Assembly: GCF_031755915.1 (NCBI RefSeq)
Contig: NC_083379.1
Location: forward strand, 39,254,001-39,318,000
Length of the DNA: 64,000 bases
From: Ziziphus jujuba
Lineage: Eukaryota; Streptophyta; Magnoliopsida; Rosales; Rhamnaceae
Reading direction: 5' to 3'
The stretch's first letter is position 1, and every line of letters starts with the position of its first letter. The position numbers were made by a program, and so were the translations under genes. Below are positions 27,450 through 41,525 of this stretch, piece by piece. The notes beneath the pieces were generated by a model. That model was not told where the DNA came from. It ran no database searches and worked only from the letters and a program-made list of their open reading frames with translations.

Positions 27450-28818
27450 TGGCTGGTCATGGATGCCGGTAAGAAACCAAATGAAAATGCACTCATTCTG
27501 TTTCTCATAGGCTACACATCTGTGTTACGCTGATGCATTTCCAATGCATTCATTCTTGGATAATGATGGTTCGTTCTTTTCTGTTTGCATCAAGTAACTC
27601 TTTGCATGGATTTTTAGTACTCCCATCCACCAAAATTGATGGAATGTTGGTTTTGCTTGCAGTTGCAGATCGGGTACATTAAATGACAACATTTTAATGC
27701 ACAGTCTATGGAAGAAGTTGATATGGAACTTGTATTTATGTAAAGACCATGACCTACCTCATGGCTGATCTTATTTTGTAGTTGGGGCCATGATCCTATG
27801 GTTCTGGTTTAACTGACTTGGCATTTTAGGTTAGAATGACCCTTGGGAGTTTCTAACACCTGTAAAAATGGCAGACAGTAGAAAAGAAAAAAATATTATG
27901 TAAGATGTTAGCTTTATTTGCAGGCATGAATCAGAATGATGTTTATTTGTTCAGTGTTACTGATCTGCAGCTTACAGTTTTCCGCCAGGTGGCGGAAGGC
28001 TAAGGCCCCTGCCTAGGACCCATTTTTAAAAAGGGTTGCCCAAAAACATTTTCATTATTAAATATTGTGATTTTGTGTATTAATTCATATTAAAAATTTA
28101 ATTTTATATATAAAAAATTCTTTTTATAACATAAACTTTTAAGTGCACTCTTGTAGTATGTTATCTTTTTTTTTTAAAAAAAAAAAATCAAAATAATGAG
28201 CAGAATTAGATTAAAATAAGGTATAAATTCAGAATTCTCTCTGTTTGTGAATATTTTATTGTTATTTTTATTTAATATAAAATATCAAACTTTCAAAGTA
28301 ATTTCAGTTGTTTTTTTGATTTGATGACTATAATTTAACAGTGTCCTAAACAAAAAAATAAAAAAATGAATAGGATATAGATTAATGTGAACAGAAGACT
28401 TTTTTTTTTTTCTTTGGTAATAAGCAGAAAACTGTTCTTAGAGAGAGAGAGAGAGAAAAAAAAATTGTCATTTTAGCGGTTCAGGGTGAGCATGGTAAGA
28501 GAACTCCAAAAAGTCTTCGGCCATTCCTGTTATTGCTTCTTGACTGGAAAACAACATGCCTTTTGCTTTATAAAAACAAACAAATTTCTAGTAGAAGGTA
28601 ATCGTTTCTAGTGGTACAAGTTAGCACTCTTTTCTACCCAGCACCTAGAAATTAAGAAGACTTACCTCCTATCCACGAACTGGGTTTACGTGACATACCT
28701 AAAACTCTGCAAAAGATATTAAAATATTCTGTCTAGCTCTCCTATAAATCGACGATACCCAGAAGCAAAAACCATGGTGGTCTTTGAATTTTGAATAGCC
28801 AACAAAGTAGCAGAACAA
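27450..28818. other. Spacer between the SWIB gene and the lipid-transfer gene
   Basis: The first 400-450 bases are probably SWIB 3' UTR. A short GC-rich, near-palindromic patch at about 27980-28025 (ccgccaggtggcgg) sits in otherwise AT-rich DNA and looks like a degraded repeat. A (GA)n run lies at 28441-28455. The last stretch is the promoter of the next gene. No further gene was seen. Confidence 0.55.
28743..28749 (+). promoter_or_regulatory. Candidate TATA box of the lipid-transfer gene
   Basis: TATAAAT lies 70 bases before the ATG at 28819, a normal distance for a plant TATA box plus a short leader. Confidence 0.45.
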
Positions 28819-29353
28819 ATGGGGAGGACTGGAGGCAAAGTTTTGGTGGTGCACTGTCTGATGAGAGCAGTGCTGTTTACTTCGCTGCTTTGTGGAGGCA
28901 GTCCAATAACCTTTTGCAACATTGACACAAACCAGCTAAACGACTGCCTCCCAGCGGTGAGAGGCATGTCACCTCCACCACCAACACAGAACTGTTGTGA
29001 TGTGATTCACCAAGCCTACTTGCCCTGCCTCTGCTCATACTTGCCTGTCCTCCCTATGTTTGGGATTGACCCAGTATCCGCTGTGGCATTGCCTAACAAA
29101 TGTGGCCTGGAAACACCACGGGAATGCCATGGTAAGCCTTAAAAGTTTTGTAGCTCCTCGTTGCTATAAATGTCCAGTGATCTTGAGATGCATAGACAAT
29201 CATGCTGTATCTTGAGTGCATGAGTTTTTGGTTTTTATGCAAGTTTTTAAGGTTATGGCATATCAATATCTATATCTATATATATATATATATATATATG
29301 TACCTATATTATAGGTCTCTAACCATTCATTTTCCTCCTTTGCAGTGCCTTGA
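28819..29353 (+). CDS. DIR1-like non-specific lipid-transfer protein
   Basis: Exons 28819-29131 and 29346-29353 give 106 aa ending ECHVP. Reading through the donor would give 107 aa ending ECHGKP with a stop at 29140-29142. I prefer the spliced form because both sites are strong (CATG/GTAAGC; pyrimidine tract and TTTGCAG). An N-terminal hydrophobic signal peptide (about residues 7-27) is followed by the eight-cysteine lipid-transfer pattern: FCN, DC, NCC, CLC, KC, EC. Such proteins are secreted and bind lipids in a cavity braced by four disulfides. DIR1 itself takes part in systemic acquired resistance, but that role cannot be assumed here. Its 3' end faces the 3' end of the NHX gene. Confidence 0.85.
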
Positions 29354-30136
29354 TAGCGGTTTCAGGTTGCTTTGAATAATGGCCGTGTTGTATTTTCCCT
29401 GTATTTTCAATGTTGCTTTCTCTTGTTAGATCGTAAATTTTAATATTTGTCCTGAAAACGTGGTGCCATATATTCAACATGCACCTGTTCTTGCGTTGGA
29501 TTTCCTTATACTTTGAAGATTGAGTTTGCTTTATTTTGCTTTAACATCTTATTATGAGAATTATTAGTTGATAAAGGCAATGAAATTGTTCTTATTAACT
29601 ATCTGCTAGCAGATCTCAGCACTCGTGCGCTTATGCATGAAACTCAGTAACCTCCCTTTCAAACACTATCAAAAGGTCCTAAGACATTAAAAATGAGGAT
29701 TTGGATCAACTAGCAGGCCATAAAAACCAAAAAAGAGAAAACCGATTAAGGAGATGCAAACAATAATGCATTTTGGAAAATTTTGGACGGGAGCATTTTT
29801 TTTCCATTTTACCACAATATACATAGACTATTCCTCATCTTAACAATTCTTATTATTCAGCCTCCACGATTCATTTTGTTAAAAGATTGAAGCTATACAA
29901 CAAACATTTGGAACCCAGATAGTGAATTCAGAAAACAAAATGTTACAATATCCAATCCCATCTGAGAAAATATTCATGTTCTTGAGATCATTTGAATCCC
30001 ATGACATATGGAGCACTTCCCAAAAAGTTTAAAACCATTTATCGCTTTCATCATTTTACTTGAGTGTGTTCGTCACCTTGCAGTATTTTCCATTTTTTTT
30101 TTTTTCCCGAGTACACACTGCTTCAGGGTCATTCAC
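29354..30136. other. Short spacer between the convergent lipid-transfer and NHX genes
   Basis: Expected to hold both 3' UTRs. A (TA)n run lies just to the left, at about 29276-29299, inside the lipid-transfer intron. No gene was seen in this interval. Confidence 0.55.
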
Positions 30137-33100
30137 TTAACGTGAAGAACTACTGCTGATTGGCCCTCCAAATATAGGTCTCATGTAAGCATCATCAAAC
30201 CGTCTCCAGTAGTAATGAATTGTATAAACAGGCCTTTCTATCAGCATGGATAAACTATCTTTTGCTCGAAGGATGTTGGTTGTAGCAGATTCTTCAAAGG
30301 AGAGCAAAGGCAGGTTCATATCTTCTTTAAGGATCTTTGACTCTTCACGGCTGAGGTTGTTAGGTGCAGAGTTGGGAAGCAGATAACTTATAAGTGGTTT
30401 GGTTAAAAAACCAAACACCTAGTATAAAAGGTCGGTCACTCAGTCAATCATATCAATTGCCAAATGATCATATAATTTACTAGTTGGTAATCATATGCGA
30501 CACTCCATTTACTTGAAGAACAATTAACAATTTGCAGGGGAAATAAGGTGAAATGGATTAAGTTTTGCAATATTCTAAAATAAAAAATAACTGCGAAACA
30601 TATTAAAGAAATAGTTATGACATACCACTGTACTGAAAAGGACAACAATGATGGTGTTCGTAATCATCACAGCGTCGGTTGGATCCATGGTAACACCAGA
30701 AAATGTGTACTTCAAAAGCCAAGAGAATTTCAATTGAGCATGCATTATACTCCAATCAGTAGGACGATTAATCCTACGGGCTTGTATGATTCTTGATTCT
30801 TAGTAATGAAAAAAGCACACACCTGTTTAAATGCCAGAGCAATGGAGACAGCTCCTCTCATAAGTCCAGCCCACCATATGATTACCTAGAAAGGATAGCT
30901 TGTCAAAAATCACTGACCTCAATAAAGAGCCTGATGTTGCTTTTCCCATTGTAGGCATAGAAAGATTATGATTTGTAAGATGTGGGAACACTGACCTGGT
31001 GTCTGAATGTGATTTTATATGTTCTGTCAGCACGCCTATTCATGTAATTGGACAAAGCAGATAAAGGGAATACGAACGCAGCACGTCCAAGAGACATAAG
31101 TAAAATTATTGTAGCATAAATGGCAACTGAAGTTCCAAAACTGAAACCAAGAAATTTTTTTTGAGAAACAGACCACAGAAGTTACAGAGATGCTAGACGT
31201 TTCAGCGATACAATGGAAACATGGTTAGCATTCTTGACATTTTCCATTATATATGCAGAGCAATCGAATTAAACTAATATCAATTGCTAGCATTGATATG
31301 TGAATTAGAATTCAATGATATGACTAAAACAACTCTAGATTTAAAAGCAAACTAATCTTCCCAATCATCCCTGCTAGCTGCAAGGGAAGCAAATATGAGC
31401 TTGAGATTTTTCTTGAGTAGACCCTTATTTCATAATAAGCCAATGACCCTTTTATTTATTTAGCATGTATATGTTTTGCATAGCATAAAAATCAAAGAAA
31501 ATCAATTCCAGCTGAAGAAAAGTTTCATCAAGCGAGTTTTAGTTTGGTTAAAAATTAGCCTCAGAGCTGTGAAAGGAATGCATGCAAACTAGAACCCCAA
31601 ATTTTTGTATGGAGGATCCAAAATACTAGATAGATATATATATATATATATTTTTTTTTTCCTAACTTTCTGAAATATAACTGTGAGTTGTATCATTGAC
31701 AAAGACAATATACCTTAACTTACTAATCCGCCACTTCTCAATGTCAAGAGCATCCATTCCCACATAAAGAAATATGAACGTCTCAGCTACAAATGACATC
31801 ATCGCAAATAAATACCTAAAGATGAGGCAAGAGCAACAAACAATATTATAAGAATTTTTTTTTTATCATATAATGAAGAAATTTTCTAAACTCCTACAAA
31901 GATCTACAAATACATGCCTGGTTGTGATTCTAGAACTATCAGTTACATTATGCCATGCATAGTGGGACATGACAATTCCACAGAAGAAAACAGTGAGTAT
32001 TCCACTCAGTTCAAACAGCTGCACAAGAGAACTTTGATAGATGAATGATCAGTGAGGAATAATAATTAATAAGCATCTGAAATTTATTACCATACAATAT
32101 GAATGCACAAAAGTACCAGGAATTCACTAAATTATCACAGAAAACCTGTGCACCAGTATGTCAATATGTAGTAAATCTTCATATATGAAAGGACACAAAT
32201 TAAATGAAGTAAAGGAATAATAATTAATAAGCATCTGAAATTTATTACCATACAATATGAATGCACAAAAGTACCAGGAATTCACTAAATTATCACAGAA
32301 AACCTGTGCACCAGTATGTCAATATGTAGTAAATCTTCATATATGAAAGGACACAAATTAAATGAACTTCAAGTACAACTTGTTAATTACCTCAGCCAAC
32401 ATGTATGATAGATAAGCCATTAAAACCATCAGTGCAATTTCACGAATGCTTGCATGTCTGTAAGCAAATTGAAAAATCAGATTCCAATGGATACCAAATT
32501 TAACTGAAACAGTTTGACTATAACCTGATATTTCCCACAAAACTATCTTGCTTCGAGTGAAACACATAAAGGTTACTTGCCTCCCAAAGTACAGGGTTTT
32601 AAGGGCATATGCCGTCAAAAGTCCAGCCTGCAAGATAATAGGAACTGGTCAGGACGAAAATGTCCTACCCGTGCTTAGAGCCAGAAGAGAATGCATACAA
32701 ATCTGGACACATAGTTATTATCTCCTACCAATATATTTATCTAAAAACTAAATATTGGCTAATGAACATTTTGATCTTATGTTAAAAGCAGATCATCTAT
32801 CCTATAGTTTACTCTCACACATAACAGCAAATTCAAACTTACAGTGACTCCAAGAGCAGTGCTCGTTGAAAACAAGTATAAAAAATCTACAATGAGACGA
32901 AGACCGGCTTTGCTATTAAGTTTAGTAACGTCGATCTTTTGAATTGCATTGAACAGAACAACCGTCGTTGCATCATTGACCACTCCTTCGCCAAAGACTA
33001 AACTGTATAGCAAAGGAGTTTCGTCTTGGTGGAGAACCTGCATTACATATAAAGGTATAACAACTCGGAACATGTAACTGTTAAACTAGCAGAAAGTCAA

Positions 33101-34126
33101 TCAAAGAGAATATTTTTCACTTAATCAACCTGCAATGTGCAGACCGTATCGGTTGCTGAGAATATTGTCCCCAAAACTGAACCAAAACGAGTTGTTAATG
33201 GTCTATAGTATATACATACAACTAAAAGTTGTATTAAATAAATAGCAATTTTTGCATATTCGACCATACAAATTATAGGACATCTCACCAAGATAATCTC
33301 TTGCAGTCAGACCATGGAATTTCAACCTAGGAAATAACCACCAGCTGCCTAGGCCATAGGAGAAATTTATGAGAGGATTACATTAGTAATCAAGTAGAAC
33401 CAGCAAAGAATAGCTGGGCAAAATTTAGTATTAAGTAATGCATTGGAGTAAGTAATTACAGTATTATTACCAGATGTTATGATTAATGAAGAAATGAAAA
33501 CTCCAACAACCCCAAAGAGCATGATCGTTAAGAAGTTATGGAAGAACTGTTTCTTCTTGACTTGAAATCTGAGTTGTGATCATATGCAAGGGTGAGAAAA
33601 ATAGGTAAGAAAATTGCATAACGAAGAAGTCCAATATTGAAGCAAACCAACCCAAACCCAATTCAGCAAAAATATGTTTTGACAAGGAGGGCTGACCTTA
33701 CCCGGCATTGAAAATAATTGGTGGAAGAAGGTATATGAAGAACAATTCTTCATTGAAGGTGAGAATGTGAGAACTTTTCCACTTGCTCAGAATCAAGATC
33801 ACAGTTCCAGTTATGCTTCCCTGTTTAATTAGTATACATAAGCATATTTTTGTTCACATGCAAATAACAATCCAAAAATCCGAAGCAAAACCATTGAAAA
33901 CAAAGACAAACCCAGTAAAGAAAGAAAATGAAGGAGTAGTGCTTTAAATAAATTGAATTACAATGAAAATGGCAGTGATGGATTCGTTAACCCATTGATT
34001 CTCTTGAAGCAAATGACCGATAACTATGCAGAGACAGAGAACCGCAACGAACAGAGTGATTGGTATGACCAACTGGGCATGTTCACCTGCCACGTTCTCT
34101 GTCAACTCAGACACTACCACCGCCAT
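30137..34126 (-). CDS. NHX: Vacuolar Na+(K+)/H+ antiporter, class I NHX, closest to the NHX3 type
   Basis: Fourteen coding exons, 524 aa: 34126-33962, 33820-33702, 33568-33471, 33348-33289, 33176-33130, 33037-32843, 32627-32581, 32457-32391, 32018-31918, 31815-31714, 31140-30996, 30885-30823, 30709-30626, 30418-30137. The protein exchanges cytosolic Na+ or K+ for lumenal H+ at the vacuole membrane, setting ion storage and pH. Visible motifs: the amiloride-site motif FFIYLLPPI (about residues 82-90), GEGVVNDATTVVLF with the Asn-Asp pair at about 184-185 needed for transport, about ten or more hydrophobic segments, and a C-terminal tail ending DDAYMRPIFGGP as in NHX3. Two introns begin with GC rather than GT: after exon 7 (AG/GCAAGT) and after exon 9 (AG/GCATGT). 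The start is MAVVVSEL; an in-frame ATG at 34166-34168 is less likely. Its 5' half was copied into unit 2. Confidence 0.93.
32055..32366. repeat. Perfect-looking tandem duplication, period 158 bp, in NHX intron 8
   Basis: The block starting ggaataataattaataag at 32056 recurs at 32214, and identity continues for about 153 bases to acacaaattaaatgaa (ends 32208 and 32366). No mismatch was noticed by eye, suggesting a recent slip or duplication, or an assembly artefact. It lies between exons 9 (high end 32018) and 8 (low end 32391) and does not touch splice sites. Confidence 0.88.
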
Positions 34127-34296
34127 TAATGCCTCTTCTGCTTGATAATGAATATAGAGCTCCTTCAATCACAATGAGTGCGGTCTCATACGGCTCTGCA
34201 ATATATACTCTACAACAACAAAACTATGCATACGTCCTCTTCAAATTTTGCCAAAACCCACACAGTCCAAATCTACCTACGTCAACACAAAACTCT

Positions 34297-34320
34297 GTTC
34301 TCTCTCTCTCTATCTCTCTC

Positions 34321-34361
<41 letters not shown>
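34297..34361. repeat. (CT)n microsatellite in the NHX 5' leader/promoter
   Basis: About 30 CT units with two tatc interruptions, 170-235 bases upstream of the NHX ATG. On the NHX coding strand it is a (GA)n tract, common in plant 5' leaders. Unit 2 keeps only a short GA run at about 49099-49113. Confidence 0.9.
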
Positions 34362-38247
<3,886 letters not shown>

Positions 38248-38430
38248 CTAATTCACACAACAAACGCAAGCATTGCGCTCTCTGTTACAAAGAGAAGGTG
38301 CATGGCATTGAGGATAACATTTGACTTCTTTACAGTCATCGTCAGAGTGACACCATGAAAAATGGTCTCGAAACCTCATTTTCACAGTCTGAAGCCTTAT
38401 GACATTGGCTGCTTGTTGGCTCAATGCCTC
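38248..38430 (-). CDS. Candidate defensin-like (DEFL/LCR) cysteine-rich peptide exon, partial
   Basis: A minus-strand stretch of 60 codons plus TAG (38248-38250) is preceded directly by a splice-acceptor-like AAAGATAG and lies in phase 0. The last 35 residues carry eight cysteines in the pattern C-x5-C-x4-C-x3-C-x5-C-x6-C-x-C-C, with segments WCHSDDDCKEVKC and CNRERNACVCCVN. Plant DEFL/LCR genes typically have one exon for a signal peptide and a second for exactly this type of mature peptide, which is secreted and acts in defence or cell signalling. I found no convincing signal-peptide exon in the next 800 bases upstream (38431-39230), so this may be a relic, or exon 1 may be further away. 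An internal ATG (MRFRDHFSWC) would give a 43-residue peptide without a secretion signal. I saw no equivalent in unit 2. Confidence 0.45.
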   Translation of the reverse strand, partial: EALSQQAANVIRLQTVKMRFRDHFSWCHSDDDCKEVKCYPQCHAPSLCNRERNACVCCVN

Positions 38431-38928
38431 CTATCTTTAAACAAATATAATTTTTTATGCTATATAAAAATCAATTCATATATATAATTGGAGATATTAT
38501 AAAAAATTTATAATGTTTAAAAATTTAGAAATAAATATTTATTTTAACAATATACAAACTATATCAGTTTCATATTTATTTTAAATATTATCATTAAAGA
38601 TGCTTTAATATCTAAAATGAATATCAAACTAATCTGGTTTAGACATTATAAATGAATATCAAACTAATTTAGTTTAAACATTATCTATTTAGTAATTTTG
38701 TTTTGAAAAATCAATATTTGTTAAAAAAAATAATAAAAAATATAATTAGTAACAATAAATAATATATATATATATATATATTATATTAAAAAATAATTTT
38801 AAAATTAACTATATATTTATATCATTAAAATTTAAATAATATTAATTTCTATAATAATATTACAAAACTTTTTGAAGAATAGATTATGCTAAACCAATAT
38901 GGTAGGCTTGCCAAAAATTGAAAACCAT

Positions 38929-39220
38929 ATTGGCATTTGCCAAATTGCTCATTACCCATGTTGTGGCCCCCACACTAGCTATCATCCGATTGAAGGTATG
39001 ATCAGCATCTTAAAAAATCTACTCTATTTTTGGGAGGATTAACTTTCTTTTCTCACAAAATGGACCCATTTTTGCTTCGTTACCTCCTTACCTTCTCATC
39101 AGCTCAGCTTCGCTTCTTTCTGGCTCGAGCTAGTTGACCTGTTTATTACCAAACTTGACACACTACCGCATAACTCATAGTTGTGGCCAGCTCAATTTAA
39201 TACATTTTGTTCATTTTCTT
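38929..39220. promoter_or_regulatory. Conserved non-coding block upstream of GDPDL copy A
   Basis: Similar in order to 55074-55277 upstream of copy B: shared runs include ttgtggcccccacactagct, ggctcgagc and agttgacctgtt. It is less AT-rich than its surroundings. It lies about 2.3-2.6 kb from the copy A ATG and 1.4-1.6 kb from the copy B ATG, where most other spacer sequence has diverged. It could be a distal promoter element or simply slower-decaying duplicated DNA. Confidence 0.5.
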
Positions 39221-41525
39221 TTTATGAGGCAAAAAATTTGATGCATCTCAAATAACAAACTGTTTTTTTTGTAGTATGAAATCATTGAATAAGAATACTA
39301 TTTTTTTTTCTTTTTATAGAAATAAGAAGATTAATTTTGAGTAGGTATTTTGGTAACCAAGCAATAAATAATGACATCGTTACCTTATTAGCTAAAATAA
39401 GTATTATATTGTTTTATGAGCTGGGATAAATTTCAAATTAAACTCTAATAAATAGTTCATGACTATAACTAAGCAATTTTTTTCTTTCTGCACGATAAAT
39501 GTTTAATATGAAGAAAAATATAGTAAAAAAAAATTAACAACAAAAATGATTTTACTTGATTTGTTTAAATATTGACCTACATCCATAACATATCAAATCC
39601 AGCCGATTGCATTTTTATTATACTTTCTTACTTATAGTACATGAAAAAGCAGCTCCATTTATAATGTAGAAAATTGGTAATAAAATAAAAAATAGAATAT
39701 AATTGATTGAAAAATTAATCAGCTAAATTCAGCATAGTTGATTGTCTTTTGGTCCTTGAATGATGGAATTCAATATTTGAAAATCTTCAATAATGAATTT
39801 AAATTTTGTTATACTGCTAAAACAATTCGTATTGTTATTATTATTGTTATTTTTGAAAGGTGCTAACTATTATTGATTTTTTCTTTTCTTTTTACATTAT
39901 AATAATACTGAATTGTTATTATTATTTTGATTATAAAATGCAAATATATTATAATCCGTGAATAGTATGAGTATAATGTAATAAAAAAATAACAGGAATA
40001 TTGAAGTTTTCTTCATTTATTAAAAATATAAAATCAGTGGAAATTGAAAACAATAATATTGTGTTTTTTAACAGTCAATGGCTGCATAAATAAAAGGGGC
40101 ATTCACGATTCTACGGGTAGTAAAATAGTGGAGGGCGCAAACCGGTTTGATAAGGTTTAATTTGGTTTTTAATATGAATGATCCGGTTGGACTTGGCAAT
40201 TTTGGTTACTATATCAGTTTAAACATAACCGACTATACATATAATATAACTCCCTAATATTGTATTATAATTTTAATATATTTTCAAATTATTTAGTTTA
40301 TAATATAAATAATAATAAATTTCAATTATTAAAAAATAGTACTATTTTCTAAAAGTTATTAAAATTTTTTAAAATAATAAACCAACCAAATCAAAATGCA
40401 AAATCATTTTGGATGGAATAGAAAAACATACAAAAAGTTAATCGAACCGAAGTGCCAATAGAAAGCGGCTCACTGAATCATTCTCATCTTACAAAGAACA
40501 ACGTTGGGCTTCGAGCAATCGGCTAACTAAAGCCGTTAGCCAACAACCGGAACCCCTTCCTCCAATTAGGCGGGAAAGGCGTATTTTAAGGGTTTTTTTT
40601 TTTTTTTCTTTCCCCTTCTATTTAAAGTTTTACATTTTAGAATATATATGTTAAATTTAGGTGTTGTATTGTATTCGTATCATGTTATATTATATTTATA
40701 TAGAATTTAATTAATTTAAATATTATTCGTTAAACTTTTTTATAAACATAAATAAATTTAAATTTATTTAAAAAATTATCGTATAATTTATTATTTTATC
40801 TATTAATTCATTAACTATAAATATAAATTTAAAATTTAAAATTTAATTAGTTTTCAAATAATAAAATTATATTTTTTAAAAAACTTAAAAAATTTTTATT
40901 TGGTTTTAGATTTTTTAAAAATCAAACTAAAAAAACAAATTAATACATATTTAATAATATTAAATAATTTTAATATTATAAAATTTATATAATTATAAAA
41001 ATAAAATTTTTTAATAGATTTAATGGATTTATAATGTATTATTCTATTTCATATGTTAAAATTTATTAATTTATTAAATTTTATTGAATAATATTTATAT
41101 AAATATGATATAATATCCAAATCTATAAATTCTGGTATGATTCATATTGTATTATCAAAATTACCTTATAAAGTTTAACTAAAAACATAGGTAGTTAATT
41201 AATTAATTAAAATAATAATAAAAATTGCAAATTTCTTCTTGCAAGTAAAATTAATTAATTAATCAATAATAATAATAAATAACTTTTGGGGCCGAAAAAA
41301 AAAAAAAAAAATTCCCAGTACAATGCAAGTAGAAATCCAGGAAAAAGCCAGCCTGGAAAAAAGGTTCAGAGCTCAAGCTCTTACTTCTCTGTCTTTCTCT
41401 TTCACTCTCTAAAGCTCTGAGCAAATCTCACACATTTCCCGAGGAAACCTGAAGTTTTTTGGCGGTAGATACAGCTGGAAGTTGCTGACAACTGTGACTT
41501 GCCGGCGGGGCCTTTTTTACCGGCA
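39221..41525. other. Upstream region of GDPDL copy A
   Basis: AT-rich, with scattered similarity to 55278-56703. The last 200 bases (from about 41330) align well with copy B and include the probable 5' UTR (CT-rich stretch and cacatttcccgaggaaacctgaag). No other gene was seen. Confidence 0.6.

Noticed and set aside
27980..28025. GC-rich near-palindrome (ccgccaggtggcgg) followed by aggctaaggcccctgccta
   Set aside because: Looks like a degraded repeat, but no terminal repeats or target duplication could be defined, so no element was called.
41499..41525. Longer N-terminus for GDPDL copy A starting upstream at TTG (and the same at 56677 in copy B)
   Set aside because: The codon is TTG, not ATG. 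The ATG at 41526 (56704 in copy B) gives a normal signal peptide directly.
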